Assembly (NCBI GenBank): GCA_030431615.1
Contig: JAUIID010000006.1
Coordinates: forward strand, 1-55,527
From: Alphaproteobacteria bacterium
GTDB taxonomy: Bacteria > Pseudomonadota > Alphaproteobacteria > Geminicoccales > Geminicoccaceae
Length of the DNA: 55,527 nt
Reading direction: 5' to 3'
The notes beneath the pieces were generated by a model that saw nothing but the letters and a program-made list of their open reading frames with translations, had not been told where the DNA came from and did no database searches. A program made the position numbers and the translations under genes. Shown piece by piece: positions 17,602 through 27,225 of this stretch (position 1 is its first letter; each line of letters opens with the position of its first letter).

Positions 17602-17986
17602 CCCGCTATCGGTGCCCAGTCACCTGCTCCGCTCGTTTAAGGCGGGAGAGTTGCGGTCCCATGACGCCGGAGCATGAAAAACGTCGGGGCGCATCGCCGG
17701 TCGGCCACCAGCCGGTCAGGTTCGGTGGCGATCGACGCATCGGCCCGGGCGACGGACCAGGAACGTCCCGCCGCCGGCCGGCTCTGTCCCTGGATTGCGC
17801 CCAAGAAGCAGCCCGCCGTCAATGACCGGGGCCGTGACGACAGGCACCGGCCAATCGGCACCCCGCCTTGCCAATCGGCACCCCGCCTTGCCAATCGACA
17901 CCCCGTCTAGCCAATTGACAGCCCGCCTTGAAAGCGCCGCGGCGGCACGGCATAGCAGCCACCTGCCAATGGAGGAGGAAGCCTCG
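17602..17986. other. Divergent intergenic region with tandem repeat
   Basis: This 385-base gap separates two divergently transcribed genes. Apart from the four-copy 20-bp repeat at 17851-17930 and the ribosome site GGAGGAGGAA before the dehydrogenase gene, I see no gene, tRNA or clear promoter. Short frames here are compositional. Confidence 0.7.
17851..17930 (+). repeat. Tandem repeat, four 20-bp units
   Basis: The first two units (17851-17870 and 17871-17890) are identical, CCAATCGGCACCCCGCCTTG. The third (17891-17910) and fourth (17911-17930) differ at a few positions each. Every unit joint reads TTG-CCAAT or TAG-CCAAT, giving short palindromic TTGCCAA-like cores at 20-base intervals, about two helical turns. 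The array ends 57 bases before the dehydrogenase start. It may be a multi-site operator or a slipped-strand expansion. Confidence 0.9.
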
Positions 17987-19114
17987 ATGGGACGGACCGG
18001 CATCGGCTGCGGCGTCATCGGCACGGGCTACATGGGCGCCTGCCACGCCCAGGCGCTGGCCCGGGTGGGCCACAGCTTCGAGCCGGCGCTCAGGCCGGAG
18101 CTCGTCGCCGTTGCCGATGCCGCACTCGACAGTGCGGCGGCAGCCCGGGACCGCTTCGGCTTCGCCCGCGCCACCGACGACTGGCGGGAGCTCCTGGCCG
18201 ACCCGAAGATCGAGCTGGTCTCGATCGCCACCCCGAACGTGCTGCACAAGGAAATGGCGCTGGCCGCCCTCGCCGCCGGCAAGCATGTCTGGTGCGAGAA
18301 GCCGCTGGCGCTGACCGCCGCCGACGCGAGGGAGCTCGCCGCAGCGGCCGAAGCGGCCGGCACGACCACGCTCGTCGGCTACAATTACCTCCGCTCGCCC
18401 GCCGTGGCCTTTGCGAAAAAGCTGGTCGAGGGTGGCGAGCTCGGTGCCGTGACGCAGTTCCGCGCCATCTTCGACGAGGATTTCATGGGGCCCGCGAGCT
18501 TCCCCTTCTCCTGGCGCTGCGAGACCGCCAAAGCGGGGACGGGAGCGCTCGGCGACATGGGCAGCCACCTGGTCAATCTCGCCCATTTCCTGGTCGGCCC
18601 GATCGCCGAGGTCAGCGCCGGGCTTGCCACCGCGATCACCGAGCGCCGCGATGCGGACAGGCAACTACGCCAGGTCGAGAACGACGACGTGAGCGAGACC
18701 CTGGTCCGCTTCGCCAACGGGGCGCTCGGCCATATCGGCTGCTCGCGCATCGCCTGGGGACGCAAGAACGGCCTCGACTTCGAGCTCTACGGCAGGGAGG
18801 GGGGGCTCCGCTTCACCCAGGAACGGTTCAACGAGATCCAGCTCTTCAAGCCGGCCGAACGTGCCGACGACAACGGGTTTCGCACCATCCTGACCGGCCC
18901 GCCGCACCCGCCCTTCGCCCGCTTCACGCCAGGCTGGGGCCACGGGCTCGGCTTCAACGACCTCAAGGTGATCGAGGCGGCCCATCTGCTCGAGGCCATC
19001 GCTCTCGGCACGCCCGCCTGGCCGGACTTCGCCGAGGGCTGGCGGGTCGAGGCGGTGGTCGAGGCGATCGCCAAGAGCGCTGCCGCGAAGCGCTGGGAGC
19101 CCGTGCCCGCCTGA
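17987..19114 (+). CDS. Gfo/Idh/MocA-family oxidoreductase
   Basis: 375 residues. The N-terminal Rossmann fold starts CGVIGTGYMGACHAQAL (dinucleotide GxGxxG). WCEKPLALTAADAREL near residue 100 carries the conserved E-K-P lysine, and GALGDMGSHLVNLAHFLVG near 185 holds the D...H catalytic pair of inositol/glucose-fructose dehydrogenases. These enzymes oxidise a sugar or cyclitol hydroxyl with NAD(P). The substrate is not readable; an inositol isomer is possible given the iol locus 8 kb away, but that is weak. GGAGGAGGAA is placed correctly for the chosen ATG, and a longer in-frame start (MEEEAS) would bury that site. The gene has its own leader with a tandem repeat. Confidence 0.93.
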   Translation: MGRTGIGCGVIGTGYMGACHAQALARVGHSFEPALRPELVAVADAALDSAAAARDRFGFARATDDWRELLADPKIELVSIATPNVLHKEMALAALAAGKHVWCEKPLALTAADARELAAAAEAAGTTTLVGYNYLRSPAVAFAKKLVEGGELGAVTQFRAIFDEDFMGPASFPFSWRCETAKAGTGALGDMGSHLVNLAHFLVGPIAEVSAGLATAITERRDADRQLRQVENDDVSETLVRFANGALGHIGCSRIAWGRKNGLDFELYGREGGLRFTQERFNEIQLFKPAERADDNGFRTILTGPPHPPFARFTPGWGHGLGFNDLKVIEAAHLLEAIALGTPAWPDFAEGWRVEAVVEAIAKSAAAKRWEPVPA

Positions 19115-19189
19115 CCGCCGGGCCAGGCCGCACGACCGGCGCACACGGCCGGACAGGCTCGCGGCTGCACTGCCGGTACGGCGGTGCTC

Positions 19190-20155
19190 CTAGCCGCCGG
19201 CGGCGGCGCCGACGGTGGCGGGCAGGCCGGTGGTCGCGTCGCGCAGCAGGACGAGCGAGATCCGCCGGTTGCGCGCATCCGCCGGATCGTCCGGGAAGAG
19301 CGGCTCGGACGGGCCCTTGCCGATGACGTCGGCAATGCGTGAAGTCGGCAGGCCCGCCTCGACCAGCGCCACCCGCGTGGCGTTCGCCCGGTCCGAGGAC
19401 AGGCGCCAGTTGTCGTACTTCGCCCCCCGGGCGAAGGGCCGGGCGTCGGTGTGACCGCGGATCGAGAGTCGGTTCGGGAGGCCCTTGATGGCCTCGGCAA
19501 CGAGGCCGATCAATGCTTGGGCATTGTCCAGCATGTCGGCCGAGGCGGTCGGGAACATGGCGTTCTGCTCGCGGTCGACGATCTGGATGCGCAGGCCCTC
19601 GGGCGTGTCGTCGACGATCAGGCTGTCGGTGAACTTCGCGAGGTCCGGGCGCTGGCTCAGCGCGTTCAGCATCTCCGCCTTGGCCGCGTCGAACGCCGCC
19701 TGCTCGCGGCGTCGCTGCTCTTCGGCAAAGGCCTCGTCGTCGAGCGGGCCGCGCCCTCCCGCATCCGCCGCCTCGTCGAGGCCGAAGGCGAGTGCGAGGT
19801 CGAGGGCGAACGCGTCCGGATCGTTCTCCTCCGGCGTCGCCGTCAGCGGCAGGCTGGAGGGGGCGAAGGGCGAGACCGGCGCCTGGATCGCCATGTCCGG
19901 CGTGACGAAGGAAACGCCGTCGAGCACGCCGCCCATGCCGCCCGGCTGGCTCTTGTTCTCGGCCGCATCGCTGAAATACTCGGCGAGCCCCTTCAGCTGC
20001 TGCTCGTCGGCCGTGCTGAGCAGCCAGAGCATGAGGAAGAAGGCCATCATCGCCGTCACGAAATCGGCATAGGCGACCTTCCAGGCACCGCCGTGATGGC
20101 CGTGCCCATCCTCCTCGATGATCTTGCGGATGATGATCGGGCTGTTGTCGGCCAT
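19190..20155 (-). CDS. motB: Flagellar motor protein MotB
   Basis: 321 residues. Residues about 27-47 are the single transmembrane helix (VTAMMAFFLMLWLLS) preceded by WKVAYADF, whose Asp is the proton-carrying residue of the stator. A variable linker containing an EEQRRREQ helix leads to a C-terminal OmpA-like peptidoglycan-binding domain with the hallmark LSIRGHTDARPF and NWRLSSDRANATRV. MotB anchors the stator to the cell wall and forms the ion channel with MotA. The gene follows motA by 24 bases. No flagellin or basal-body gene is in the window. Confidence 0.96.
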   Translation of the reverse strand: MADNSPIIIRKIIEEDGHGHHGGAWKVAYADFVTAMMAFFLMLWLLSTADEQQLKGLAEYFSDAAENKSQPGGMGGVLDGVSFVTPDMAIQAPVSPFAPSSLPLTATPEENDPDAFALDLALAFGLDEAADAGGRGPLDDEAFAEEQRRREQAAFDAAKAEMLNALSQRPDLAKFTDSLIVDDTPEGLRIQIVDREQNAMFPTASADMLDNAQALIGLVAEAIKGLPNRLSIRGHTDARPFARGAKYDNWRLSSDRANATRVALVEAGLPTSRIADVIGKGPSEPLFPDDPADARNRRISLVLLRDATTGLPATVGAAAGG

Positions 20156-20179
20156 GGCGGATCAGGCGGTGTCCATGGC

Positions 20180-21058
20180 TCAGGAGGCCAGCGGATCGGC
20201 CGGCAGGGCCTGCAGCACCTCGTCGATCTCCTGGAAGCTCGGCTGCAGCTCGGTCGGCACGTTGCCGCGCGCCAGCTCCACCGCGATCGGTGCCGAATGA
20301 CCCTGCAGGTAGGCGACGAGGCAGTCGCGGATGATGGCGTAGAACTGGCCGTCCTGCTCGTAGGTCTGGTTCAGACGTGCCGTCATAGGCCCGACGAAGC
20401 CATAGGCGAGGTAGACGCCGAGGAACGTGCCGACGAGCGCACCGCCGATCATCCCGCCCAGCACGTCGACCGGCTGGTCGATCGACGCCATGGTCTTGAT
20501 GATGCCGAGCACGGCGGCGACGATGCCGATCGCCGGCAGGGAATCGGCGACGTTCTGCAGCGCCGCGGCCCGGCCGTGCAACTCCTTGTGGTGCTTCTTG
20601 AGCTGCCGCTGCATGCAGTCCTCGACCTGGTAGGGGTCGTCCATGCTCATCGTCATCATCCGCAGCGTGTCGGTGATGAAGTCGAGGGCGAAGTGGTCGT
20701 GCTGGATGCGCGGGTACTTGGCGAAGAGGCTGCTCTCGTGCGGATCGTCGACATGCGGCTCGAGGGCGAGGACGCCGCGCGTCTTCAGGAGCTTGACGAT
20801 GACGTACATGAGCGAGAGCACGTCGCGGTAGTCGTCCTTCTTCCAGTGCGGGCCGGCGAAGACGCGCTTGAGGTCGCCGAGTGCTCCCTTGGCGACGCCC
20901 ATGCCGTTGGCGACGAGGAAGGTGCCGGCAGCACAGCCGCCGATCATCATGAACTCGAAGGGCAGCGCCTTGACGATGATGCCGAACTTGCCGCCGGCGA
21001 GCGAGTAGCCGCCGAAGACCAGTCCGATGACCAGGACGATGCCGATGATCGCTAGCAT
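20180..21058 (-). CDS. motA: Flagellar motor protein MotA
   Basis: A 292-residue inner-membrane stator subunit with four transmembrane helices: IIGIVLVIGLVFGGYSLAG and IGGCAAGTFLVANG near the N-terminus, then IGIVAAVLGIIKTM and GTFLGVYLAYGFVGPM after the large cytoplasmic loop. The loop, which contacts FliG in the rotor, lies at about residues 70-190. The length and the extended GGMIGGALVGTFLG block fit the alphaproteobacterial MotA group. With MotB it converts ion flow to torque. It is first in the motAB operon. Confidence 0.96.
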   Translation of the reverse strand: MLAIIGIVLVIGLVFGGYSLAGGKFGIIVKALPFEFMMIGGCAAGTFLVANGMGVAKGALGDLKRVFAGPHWKKDDYRDVLSLMYVIVKLLKTRGVLALEPHVDDPHESSLFAKYPRIQHDHFALDFITDTLRMMTMSMDDPYQVEDCMQRQLKKHHKELHGRAAALQNVADSLPAIGIVAAVLGIIKTMASIDQPVDVLGGMIGGALVGTFLGVYLAYGFVGPMTARLNQTYEQDGQFYAIIRDCLVAYLQGHSAPIAVELARGNVPTELQPSFQEIDEVLQALPADPLAS

Positions 21059-21075
21059 TGCCGCTCCCGCTGGCG

Positions 21076-21113
21076 GGCTCGGTCCGAGCCGCGCCCCTCG
21101 GGTTCTAGCCGAG
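21076..21113 (-). terminator. Hairpin pair between smpB and motA
   Basis: GGCTCGG-T-CCGAGCC at 21076-21090 is a perfect 7-bp stem, followed by a second stem CTCGG...CCGAG ending at 21113. They lie between the smpB stop and the motA start on the minus strand. There is no long U-run, so intrinsic termination is only a possibility. Confidence 0.35.
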
Positions 21114-21143
21114 CGGCCTTAAGATTTCGTAACCGTGAGCCGC

Positions 21144-21623
21144 TCAGCTGTCCCGGGCCGAGTGGCGCATGAGCCGCTGCTTGTCGCGCTGCCAGTCGCG
21201 ATCCCGCTCGGCGTGGCGCTTGTCGTAGGCCTTCTTGCCGCGGGCGAGGCCGAGCTCGACCTTGGCGAAGCCGCGCGACGAGAAATAGAGGGCGAGCGGG
21301 ACCAGCGTCATGCCCTTGCGCTTGACAGCGCCCAGGAGCTTGTCGATCTCGCGCTTGCGGAGCAGGAGCTTGCGGGGCCGCTTCGTCTCGTGGTTGAAGC
21401 GGTTGCCGGCCTTGTACTCCGGGATATAGGCGTTGAAGAGCCAGAGCTCGCCGCCCATCTCGCCGGCATGAGCCTCGTTGATCGTCGCCCGGCCCTCGCG
21501 CAGCGACTTGACCTCGGTGCCGGCGAGGACGAGGCCGGCCTCGATGCGATCCTCGATGCTGTAGTCGTGGAAGGCGCGCCGGTTGCGCGCGACGCTGCGC
21601 TGCGCCTTCAGCCGCTCATTCAT
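21144..21623 (-). CDS. smpB: SsrA-binding protein SmpB
   Basis: A 159-residue tmRNA partner for rescue of stalled ribosomes. AHDYS-type start ([19 protein letters not shown]), [18 protein letters not shown] and [17 protein letters not shown] are the standard SmpB blocks. The basic tail [19 protein letters not shown] is the part that enters the empty A site. The start gives MNERLK; the next in-frame options would cut conserved residues. It lies directly downstream of dapA, 16 bases away, as often seen in alphaproteobacteria. The ssrA RNA itself was not found in the window. Confidence 0.97.
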   Translation of the reverse strand: MNERLKAQRSVARNRRAFHDYSIEDRIEAGLVLAGTEVKSLREGRATINEAHAGEMGGELWLFNAYIPEYKAGNRFNHETKRPRKLLLRKREIDKLLGAVKRKGMTLVPLALYFSSRGFAKVELGLARGKKAYDKRHAERDRDWQRDKQRLMRHSARDS

Positions 21624-21639
21624 CTCATGTGCCTCGGGT

Positions 21640-22521
21640 TCAGGCGGTGTCGAGGAGCCCGGCGTGGCGCATGGCCGCCTCGACGGCTCTGGCCGTCGCC
21701 TCGCCGACGGGGACGAGCGGCAGGCGCAGCTCGGGGCCGGAGCGGCCGAGCCGCTCGAGCGCCCATTTCGCCGGGGCCGGGCTGGTCTCCAGGAAGAGAT
21801 CGCGATGCAGGGGATAGAGCCGCTGCTGGATGGCCAGCGCCTCCGCACTCCGGCCGGCGGCCCAGGCATCCTGCATGGCGGCACAGAGGGCCGGCGCCAC
21901 GTTGGCGGTCACCGAGATGCAGCCATGGCCGCCATGCGCGAGAAAGGCCAGCGCGTTGCCGTCCTCGCCGGAGAGCTGGCAGAAATCCGGGCCGCACAGC
22001 TCGCGTGTCGCGAGCGGCCGTGTAATATCATTTGACGCATCCTTAACCCCTATGATGTTAGGGAGTTCGGCGAGGCGTGCCATGGTCTGCGGTGTCATGT
22101 CGATGACACTGCGACCGGGGATGTTGTAGATGATGATCGGCAGCTCGACGGCATCGTGGATGGCCTTGTAATGCGCGAAGAGACCGGCCTGGGTCGGCTT
22201 GTTGTAATAGGGTGTGACGATCAGCGCGGCATCGGCGCCGGCCTCCTTGGCGTGCCTTGTCAGGCTGACCGCCTCGGCGGTGGAATTCGAGCCGGTGCCG
22301 GCGATCACCGGGCGACGCCCGGCCACGATCTCGATGCAGAGCTCGACCACCCGCGCATGCTCCGCATGGTCGAGGGTCGGGCTCTCGCCGGTCGTGCCGA
22401 CCGGCACGAAGCCGTGCGTGCCGCTCTCGATGTGCCACTCGATCAGCCCGGCGAACGCTTTCTCGTCGATGGCACCCCCGCGCATCGGTGTGACCAGGGC
22501 GACGAACGATCCACGAAACAT
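21640..22521 (-). CDS. dapA: 4-hydroxy-tetrahydrodipicolinate synthase (DapA)
   Basis: A 293-residue cytoplasmic TIM-barrel aldolase that condenses pyruvate with aspartate semialdehyde at the entry to lysine and diaminopimelate synthesis. [10 protein letters not shown] near residue 45 carries the Thr pair, [10 protein letters not shown] near 130 the catalytic Tyr, and NIIGVKDAS near 160 the Schiff-base Lys. [10 protein letters not shown] is the usual glycine-rich loop. GAGGAAAG stands before the ATG at good distance. It is divergent from the lytic transglycosylase gene and precedes smpB, linking cell-wall precursor supply with turnover by position. Confidence 0.97.
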   Translation of the reverse strand: MFRGSFVALVTPMRGGAIDEKAFAGLIEWHIESGTHGFVPVGTTGESPTLDHAEHARVVELCIEIVAGRRPVIAGTGSNSTAEAVSLTRHAKEAGADAALIVTPYYNKPTQAGLFAHYKAIHDAVELPIIIYNIPGRSVIDMTPQTMARLAELPNIIGVKDASNDITRPLATRELCGPDFCQLSGEDGNALAFLAHGGHGCISVTANVAPALCAAMQDAWAAGRSAEALAIQQRLYPLHRDLFLETSPAPAKWALERLGRSGPELRLPLVPVGEATARAVEAAMRHAGLLDTA

Positions 22522-22537
22522 TCGGGCTTTCCTCGAG

Positions 22538-22600
22538 AGATCGGACCTCGAAAGATCGGGCCTGCGAAACCGGCTTGCCGGATGAGCGGCGAAGCCGGTT
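22538..22600. repeat. Short direct and inverted repeats in the dapA / transglycosylase divergent region
   Basis: AGATCGGACCTCGAAA (22538-22553) is nearly repeated as AGATCGGGCCTGCGAAA (22553-22569). Immediately after it, AACCGGCTT (22568-22576) pairs with AAGCCGGTT (22592-22600), a 9-bp inverted repeat with a 15-base loop. They sit in the 113-base divergent promoter region. A regulatory role is possible but not shown. Confidence 0.6.
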
Positions 22601-22634
22601 GCGTGGAGTCGGTCCCGACATCGGGTGCGAACGG

Positions 22635-24767
22635 ATGAAGACGCTGCCGGCCTTGGTGAGGAACGGCGGGACGGCAGAGGATAGTGCGCCGTCGCCGGGC
22701 CGGCAAGGCGCCGGCTTCGCCGGTTGCTTCCGGCTGGCGTCGCTCGCCGGCCGCCGCCTGGCACTCCTGGCACTCCTGGTGCTGGCACCCGCCCTGCAGG
22801 GGAGGGCGGCAGCACCGGCCGGGCTCGATTCCTTCGGGCAGGCCGCGCTCATGCGGGCACTCGACGCCACCGACCGGGGCGAATGGAGCGTCGCCCGGCA
22901 GGCGCTGGTCGAGCTGCGCTCGCCGCTCCTCTTCACCTATGTGGACTGGCGCGAGCTCGCCGAGAGCAGTGAGCCCATCGCCTTCGGCCGCTACCGCGCC
23001 TTCATCGAGAACCACGCCGACTGGCCGCGCCTCGGCACGATCCGCGCCCAGGCCGAACGCCGCCTCGATTCGGGGATCGGCTATACCGAGCGCCGCGCCT
23101 TCTTCGCCAACCACGCGCCGCGCACGCGCGAGGGTCGCATCCGGCTGGCCGAGGCCGAGCTCGCCATCGGCCATCAGGAACAGGGCGGCGAGCTCGTTCG
23201 TCAGGCCTGGGTCCAGGACAATTTCAGCGCCAGCGAGGAAGCCTTCTTCCTGCAGCAGTTCGGCCATCTGCTGACCACCGACGACCACGCGGCGCGGTTG
23301 CGCCGGCTGCTCTGGGACAAGCGCCAGGATGAGGCCCGGCGGATGTTCCGGCGTGTCGATCCCGGGCTCGTGAGCCTGGCCGAGGCACGGCTCGCCCTGC
23401 AGGACATGGCGCCGGGCGTGGATCGGCGGCTCGCGGCGGTGCCGCAGCGCCTCGCCCGCGACCCGGGCCTGCTCTACGACCGGTTGCGCTGGCGGCGGCT
23501 GAAGGGTCGCGACACCGACGCCAGGGAGATCCTGCTCGACCCGCCGGCCGCGCTGGAGCGGCCGGAGGCCTGGTGGGACGAGCGGGCCTATCAGATCCGC
23601 CAGGCCCTCGCCGATCGCGACTTCGCCGGTGCCTACCGGCTCGCGAAGCTGCACGGTCAGTCCCCCGCCCAGGCGGCGGCCTTCGCCGAGGCCGAATGGC
23701 TGCTCGGCTGGCTGGCGCTCCGCCACGCGAACGAGCCTGCCCAGGCGCTCGGCCGCTTCGCCCAGATGTACGACGCCGTGCGCACGCCGATCAGCCGGGC
23801 CCGGGCCGCCTATTGGGCCGGGCGGGCGGCAGCGGCCCTCGGCGACCAGCGGGCGACGTCGCGCTGGTACCGGCTCGCCGCCGAGCATCCGACGACCTAT
23901 TACGGCCAGCTGGCGCTCGGCGAGCTCGGCGAGCCCTTGGCGCTCGCCGTCCTGGCCGCCCGCTTCGCCGCCCCGCCGGTCGTCGACCCGCTCTTCGACA
24001 ACCAGCCGCAGGTCCAGCTCGTTCGCCTCTTCTGCGCGCTCGAGATTGCCGACCGGGCGATGCCCTTCCTGCAGCGCCTCGTGCTCGATCAGGAGGACAA
24101 GGCGCGGGTCATGCAGCTCGCCCACGACTGCGGCCGCCCCGACATGGTGGTGGAGCTCGGCAAGCACGGCGTCTCGGCCGGCGTGGTCGACCCGCTCGTC
24201 AGCTTTCCCATCCCGGCACATAACGGCCTGCTCTATCCCGAGGAGGGCAGCGTGGAGCCGGCACTCCTGCTCGCCATCGCCCGGCAGGAGAGCCATTTCG
24301 ACCCCAGTGCGACGAGCTCGGCCGGTGCGGTCGGGCTGATGCAGGTGATGCCGGGCACCGGCAAGGCCGTGGCGGAGCGCCACGCCATGCCCTGGTCGCA
24401 GCGCCTCCTGCAGCGCGATCCGCATTACAACGCGCGGATCGGTGCCCGCTATCTGGCGATGCTGGCCGAGCGCTATGGCGGCCGCATCGAGCTCATGGCG
24501 GCCGCCTACAATGCGGGCCCGATGCGGGTCTCGACCTGGCTCGCGACGAATGGCGACCCGCGCGAGCTCGACCGCGAAGCGATGGTCGACTGGATCGAGC
24601 TCATTCCCTTCCGCGAAACACGCAACTACGTGCAGCGCGTCGTCGAGGGCCGCAACATCTATCGCGACCTCCTGAACTCGGCGGCCGTCCGGCCGGTGAG
24701 CTTCGTCGTCGATCGCGGGCCGCTCCTGCCGCCGCCCGTCCCGGCCGCCAAGCCGCGCGACTTCTGA
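22635..24767 (+). CDS. Soluble lytic murein transglycosylase (Slt family)
   Basis: A 710-residue exported enzyme that cleaves peptidoglycan between MurNAc and GlcNAc with anhydro ring formation. An N-terminal hydrophobic stretch ([15 protein letters not shown], about residues 41-55) follows a basic lead and acts as signal sequence; an internal start closer to it is possible. Residues about 60-520 are a long alpha-helical superhelix (U/L domain) of TPR-like repeats. The C-terminal SLT domain begins [14 protein letters not shown], with catalytic Glu in ARQES, then [13 protein letters not shown] and [13 protein letters not shown]. Length and domain order match Slt70 relatives of alphaproteobacteria. 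It is divergent from dapA. Confidence 0.93.
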   Translation: MKTLPALVRNGGTAEDSAPSPGRQGAGFAGCFRLASLAGRRLALLALLVLAPALQGRAAAPAGLDSFGQAALMRALDATDRGEWSVARQALVELRSPLLFTYVDWRELAESSEPIAFGRYRAFIENHADWPRLGTIRAQAERRLDSGIGYTERRAFFANHAPRTREGRIRLAEAELAIGHQEQGGELVRQAWVQDNFSASEEAFFLQQFGHLLTTDDHAARLRRLLWDKRQDEARRMFRRVDPGLVSLAEARLALQDMAPGVDRRLAAVPQRLARDPGLLYDRLRWRRLKGRDTDAREILLDPPAALERPEAWWDERAYQIRQALADRDFAGAYRLAKLHGQSPAQAAAFAEAEWLLGWLALRHANEPAQALGRFAQMYDAVRTPISRARAAYWAGRAAAALGDQRATSRWYRLAAEHPTTYYGQLALGELGEPLALAVLAARFAAPPVVDPLFDNQPQVQLVRLFCALEIADRAMPFLQRLVLDQEDKARVMQLAHDCGRPDMVVELGKHGVSAGVVDPLVSFPIPAHNGLLYPEEGSVEPALLLAIARQESHFDPSATSSAGAVGLMQVMPGTGKAVAERHAMPWSQRLLQRDPHYNARIGARYLAMLAERYGGRIELMAAAYNAGPMRVSTWLATNGDPRELDREAMVDWIELIPFRETRNYVQRVVEGRNIYRDLLNSAAVRPVSFVVDRGPLLPPPVPAAKPRDF

Positions 24768-24840
24768 GCTTCCGCGGCGTGCCGGCCGCAGGCAGCCACA
24801 GGGTCTCGACCCCGGCGGGCGCCGGCGGCATTCTCGCCGC

Positions 24841-25578
24841 ATGTGCAACGCCTATTCGCTGACCCATCCGAGGGAAGCTCTCGTCGACCTCGCCGAAGCC
24901 CTCGCCCGCCAGGGCGGCTGGCGGCTGCACGCCGATCTCCTGCCCGAGCCGCTCGCTCCGCGCTACCGCATCAGCCCGCGGCAGCAGGCGCCGATCCTCA
25001 GGCTCGACCGGTCCGGCCGCCTCGTCTGGTCGATGGGGCTATGGGGCTTCCTCGTGGCCGGCAGCAAGCCGGGCTTCGCGCCCACCAATGCGCGCGACGA
25101 CAAGCTGACCGGTTCCTGGCCTTGGCGGCAAGTGTCCGAGACACAGCGCTGCCTGATCCCGGCCGACGGGTTCTTCGAGCCCGAGAAACCGGCCGGGGCC
25201 AGGGGCACGGTGCCCTGGTCGTACTACACCCTGGGCAACCGCCAGCTCTTCCTCATGGCGGGCTTGTGGAATCCGGCGGAACATCCGTCGACCGGGTCGA
25301 AGGTGGCGAGCTACACCGTGGTCACGACCGGGGCGAGCGAGGCGATCCGCCTGCACGACCGCATGCCGGCGATCCTCGATGGCGACACCGCCATGCTCGA
25401 CTGGCTCCGGCCCGGCGCAGTGCCGGCGGAGAGGCTCGGCCCCTGGCCCGCTGCCCGCATGCGCGGCTGGCGCGTGGCGGACGCGACGCGCAACTCCCGC
25501 CTGCCCGACACGCCCGCCATAATCCAGCCGGTCGAGGAGGACGCCACGGAACCACCGGGTCAGCTGCCACTCGGCTGA
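24841..25578 (+). CDS. SOS response-associated peptidase (SRAP/YedK family)
   Basis: A 245-residue relative of HMCES/YedK, which crosslinks to abasic sites in single-stranded DNA through its N-terminal cysteine. Cys2 (MCNAYS) is in place once Met is removed. APTNARDD supplies the conserved Asn-Ala-Arg DNA-binding motif, ADGFFEPEK the catalytic Glu and IRLHDRMPAIL the conserved His. It is the only DNA-repair gene in the window. It is 73 bases downstream of the transglycosylase gene with no obvious LexA box seen. Confidence 0.93.
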   Translation: MCNAYSLTHPREALVDLAEALARQGGWRLHADLLPEPLAPRYRISPRQQAPILRLDRSGRLVWSMGLWGFLVAGSKPGFAPTNARDDKLTGSWPWRQVSETQRCLIPADGFFEPEKPAGARGTVPWSYYTLGNRQLFLMAGLWNPAEHPSTGSKVASYTVVTTGASEAIRLHDRMPAILDGDTAMLDWLRPGAVPAERLGPWPAARMRGWRVADATRNSRLPDTPAIIQPVEEDATEPPGQLPLG

Positions 25579-25590
25579 CCGGCCGGCCGG

Positions 25591-27057
25591 TCAGCCCCGG
25601 GTCTGTGCGGTGCTCTGGGCGCAGCCGATGCCGAGGAGGGCGGCGAAGGTGAGCGCCACGGCCGGCATCAGGAGGCTGAAATCTGTCACCGCGTGCAGCG
25701 CCACGATGCAGCAGGCACCGGCGCCGACCAGGGGGTAGAGCCGGCGACGGCGGCGCGCCAGGGCACCGTAGACACAGAGCCCGAAGAGCAGGAGCTGGGC
25801 GAACCAGAGGGCCGAGGCAGCGGGCAGGCCGAGCTCGGCAGCGGTCTGCAGCCAGTCGTTGTGGGCATGGTCCAGGACGCCGAAGCCCATCGCCGCATCG
25901 TGCTGGAGATAGAAAATCTCGACATAGGCGCCGTGCCCGTACCCCAGGAGCGGGCGCTCGCGTATGGCATCAAGGCTCATCTGCCATGCGAGGAGACGAA
26001 CGTCACCCTCGTCGAGATCCATGGAGCCGAAACGTCCGAGGAGAGTTTCCCCGGTGAGCCAAGTGACAAGCCCCAGGGCGGCGAGACCGGTGAGGATTAC
26101 TGAAAGCTTGGTAGCGGCACGCACTTTGCTCACCAGCAGCACCACGAGAAACACGAACGCGGCGGCCCCGATGAGGCTGAGGAAGCCGCCGCGCGAATAA
26201 CTGCCGACCAAGGCGAGCAGCAGGATGGCGGCAGCCATCAGGGGGTAGCGTCGCTCCTCGAGCATAAGCGTGATCGCGGCAGCGATGCGCCGTCCGAGCC
26301 GGTCGTCGGAGGTCTCGGCCTGCCCGCGCAGGAGCGGCTCCAGGATGAAACCGAGCGCGATGACGAACCCGAGATTGGCGTAAGTCGCGAAGTGGTTGTG
26401 GTAGACGAAGGTCGCGGTAACTCTGCTCTTGAAGCCGACGCCCTCGGCGAACCGCCAGGCGAGGAGCTGGTCGGCGAGGCCGTAGAGTGCATAGCCCGTG
26501 ATGATCACGAGGATGGCGACCAGCAGGAGCCGGGCGTCGGCCTCGCGCTGCGCCAGGAGGAAGGCGAGGAGGAACATGCCGCACGCGGCGAGAAGGCGCA
26601 TCAGCGCCTCGCCCGAGGCCGAGCGGTTGAGGCTTACCACGCCCTCGACGTCGAGGCCGGCGGCCGCCGCCCGCTCCCAGATGGGATGGCTCCAAGCCTC
26701 GGGCAGGAGGCCCGGAGTCACCTGGAGCAGGCTCCAGGCGCTGACCCCGGCGACCAGCAGGGCCGCCACCGGCAGGACCCATGGCACGTGCGGCTGGAGC
26801 GAGCGCCGCTCTGCGACGACGCACCAGGCGAGCAACAGGCCGGCCACGAGGCAGGCGGCGAGCGTGCCCGCCCAGTCGGGCTCGCCGCCATTGGGCAAGG
26901 GCACCCAGGCGAGCAGCGCTACGGTGGCAAAAAGCAGCGGCCGCGGCAGGCTGGTCGCAGCACCGCGGCGCCGCCGCTTGCCGCGCCGGCTGCCCCTCGA
27001 CCGACGGACGACCGGCGGTTCGCTGTCGTCTTCGGCCTCTGCCGTCGTCGTCGCCAT
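25591..27057 (-). CDS. O-antigen ligase / Wzy-type polymerase family membrane protein
   Basis: A 488-residue polytopic inner-membrane protein with about eleven to twelve hydrophobic segments. The Wzy_C/WaaL core is visible: VGSYSRGGFLSLIG, then the periplasmic loop with LLGYGHGAYVEIFY and LDHAHNDWLQTAAELG, whose Arg and His residues are typical of O-antigen ligases. The N-terminal 35 residues are strongly basic and cytoplasmic (RRSRGSRRGKRRRR). Such proteins join or polymerise undecaprenyl-linked glycans. The start was chosen for GGGAG five bases upstream. No glycosyltransferase or polysaccharide cluster adjoins it, so its glycan partner is encoded elsewhere. Confidence 0.85.
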   Translation of the reverse strand: MATTTAEAEDDSEPPVVRRSRGSRRGKRRRRGAATSLPRPLLFATVALLAWVPLPNGGEPDWAGTLAACLVAGLLLAWCVVAERRSLQPHVPWVLPVAALLVAGVSAWSLLQVTPGLLPEAWSHPIWERAAAAGLDVEGVVSLNRSASGEALMRLLAACGMFLLAFLLAQREADARLLLVAILVIITGYALYGLADQLLAWRFAEGVGFKSRVTATFVYHNHFATYANLGFVIALGFILEPLLRGQAETSDDRLGRRIAAAITLMLEERRYPLMAAAILLLALVGSYSRGGFLSLIGAAAFVFLVVLLVSKVRAATKLSVILTGLAALGLVTWLTGETLLGRFGSMDLDEGDVRLLAWQMSLDAIRERPLLGYGHGAYVEIFYLQHDAAMGFGVLDHAHNDWLQTAAELGLPAASALWFAQLLLFGLCVYGALARRRRRLYPLVGAGACCIVALHAVTDFSLLMPAVALTFAALLGIGCAQSTAQTRG

Positions 27058-27225
27058 GGCTCCCGCCCCGAATGCGCTCCGGTCGCGCCGGCACTCTGGC
27101 CAAGGCGTTCGCGGTCCGCAAGCCTGCGGTGCGGGCGGCGTGCCGCTTCCCGGCACGCCGGTCAGGCACTAGGTTGGCCGCCGCATCGCTTGCAAATCGG
27201 ACACCGAGAGGGGGAGCACGTTTTC

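Noticed and set aside
22443-24848. 801-residue frame antisense to the lytic transglycosylase
   Set aside because: High-GC shadow frame. The opposite strand encodes a complete Slt protein with catalytic motifs, while this frame is charged, low in hydrophobic order and without a known domain.
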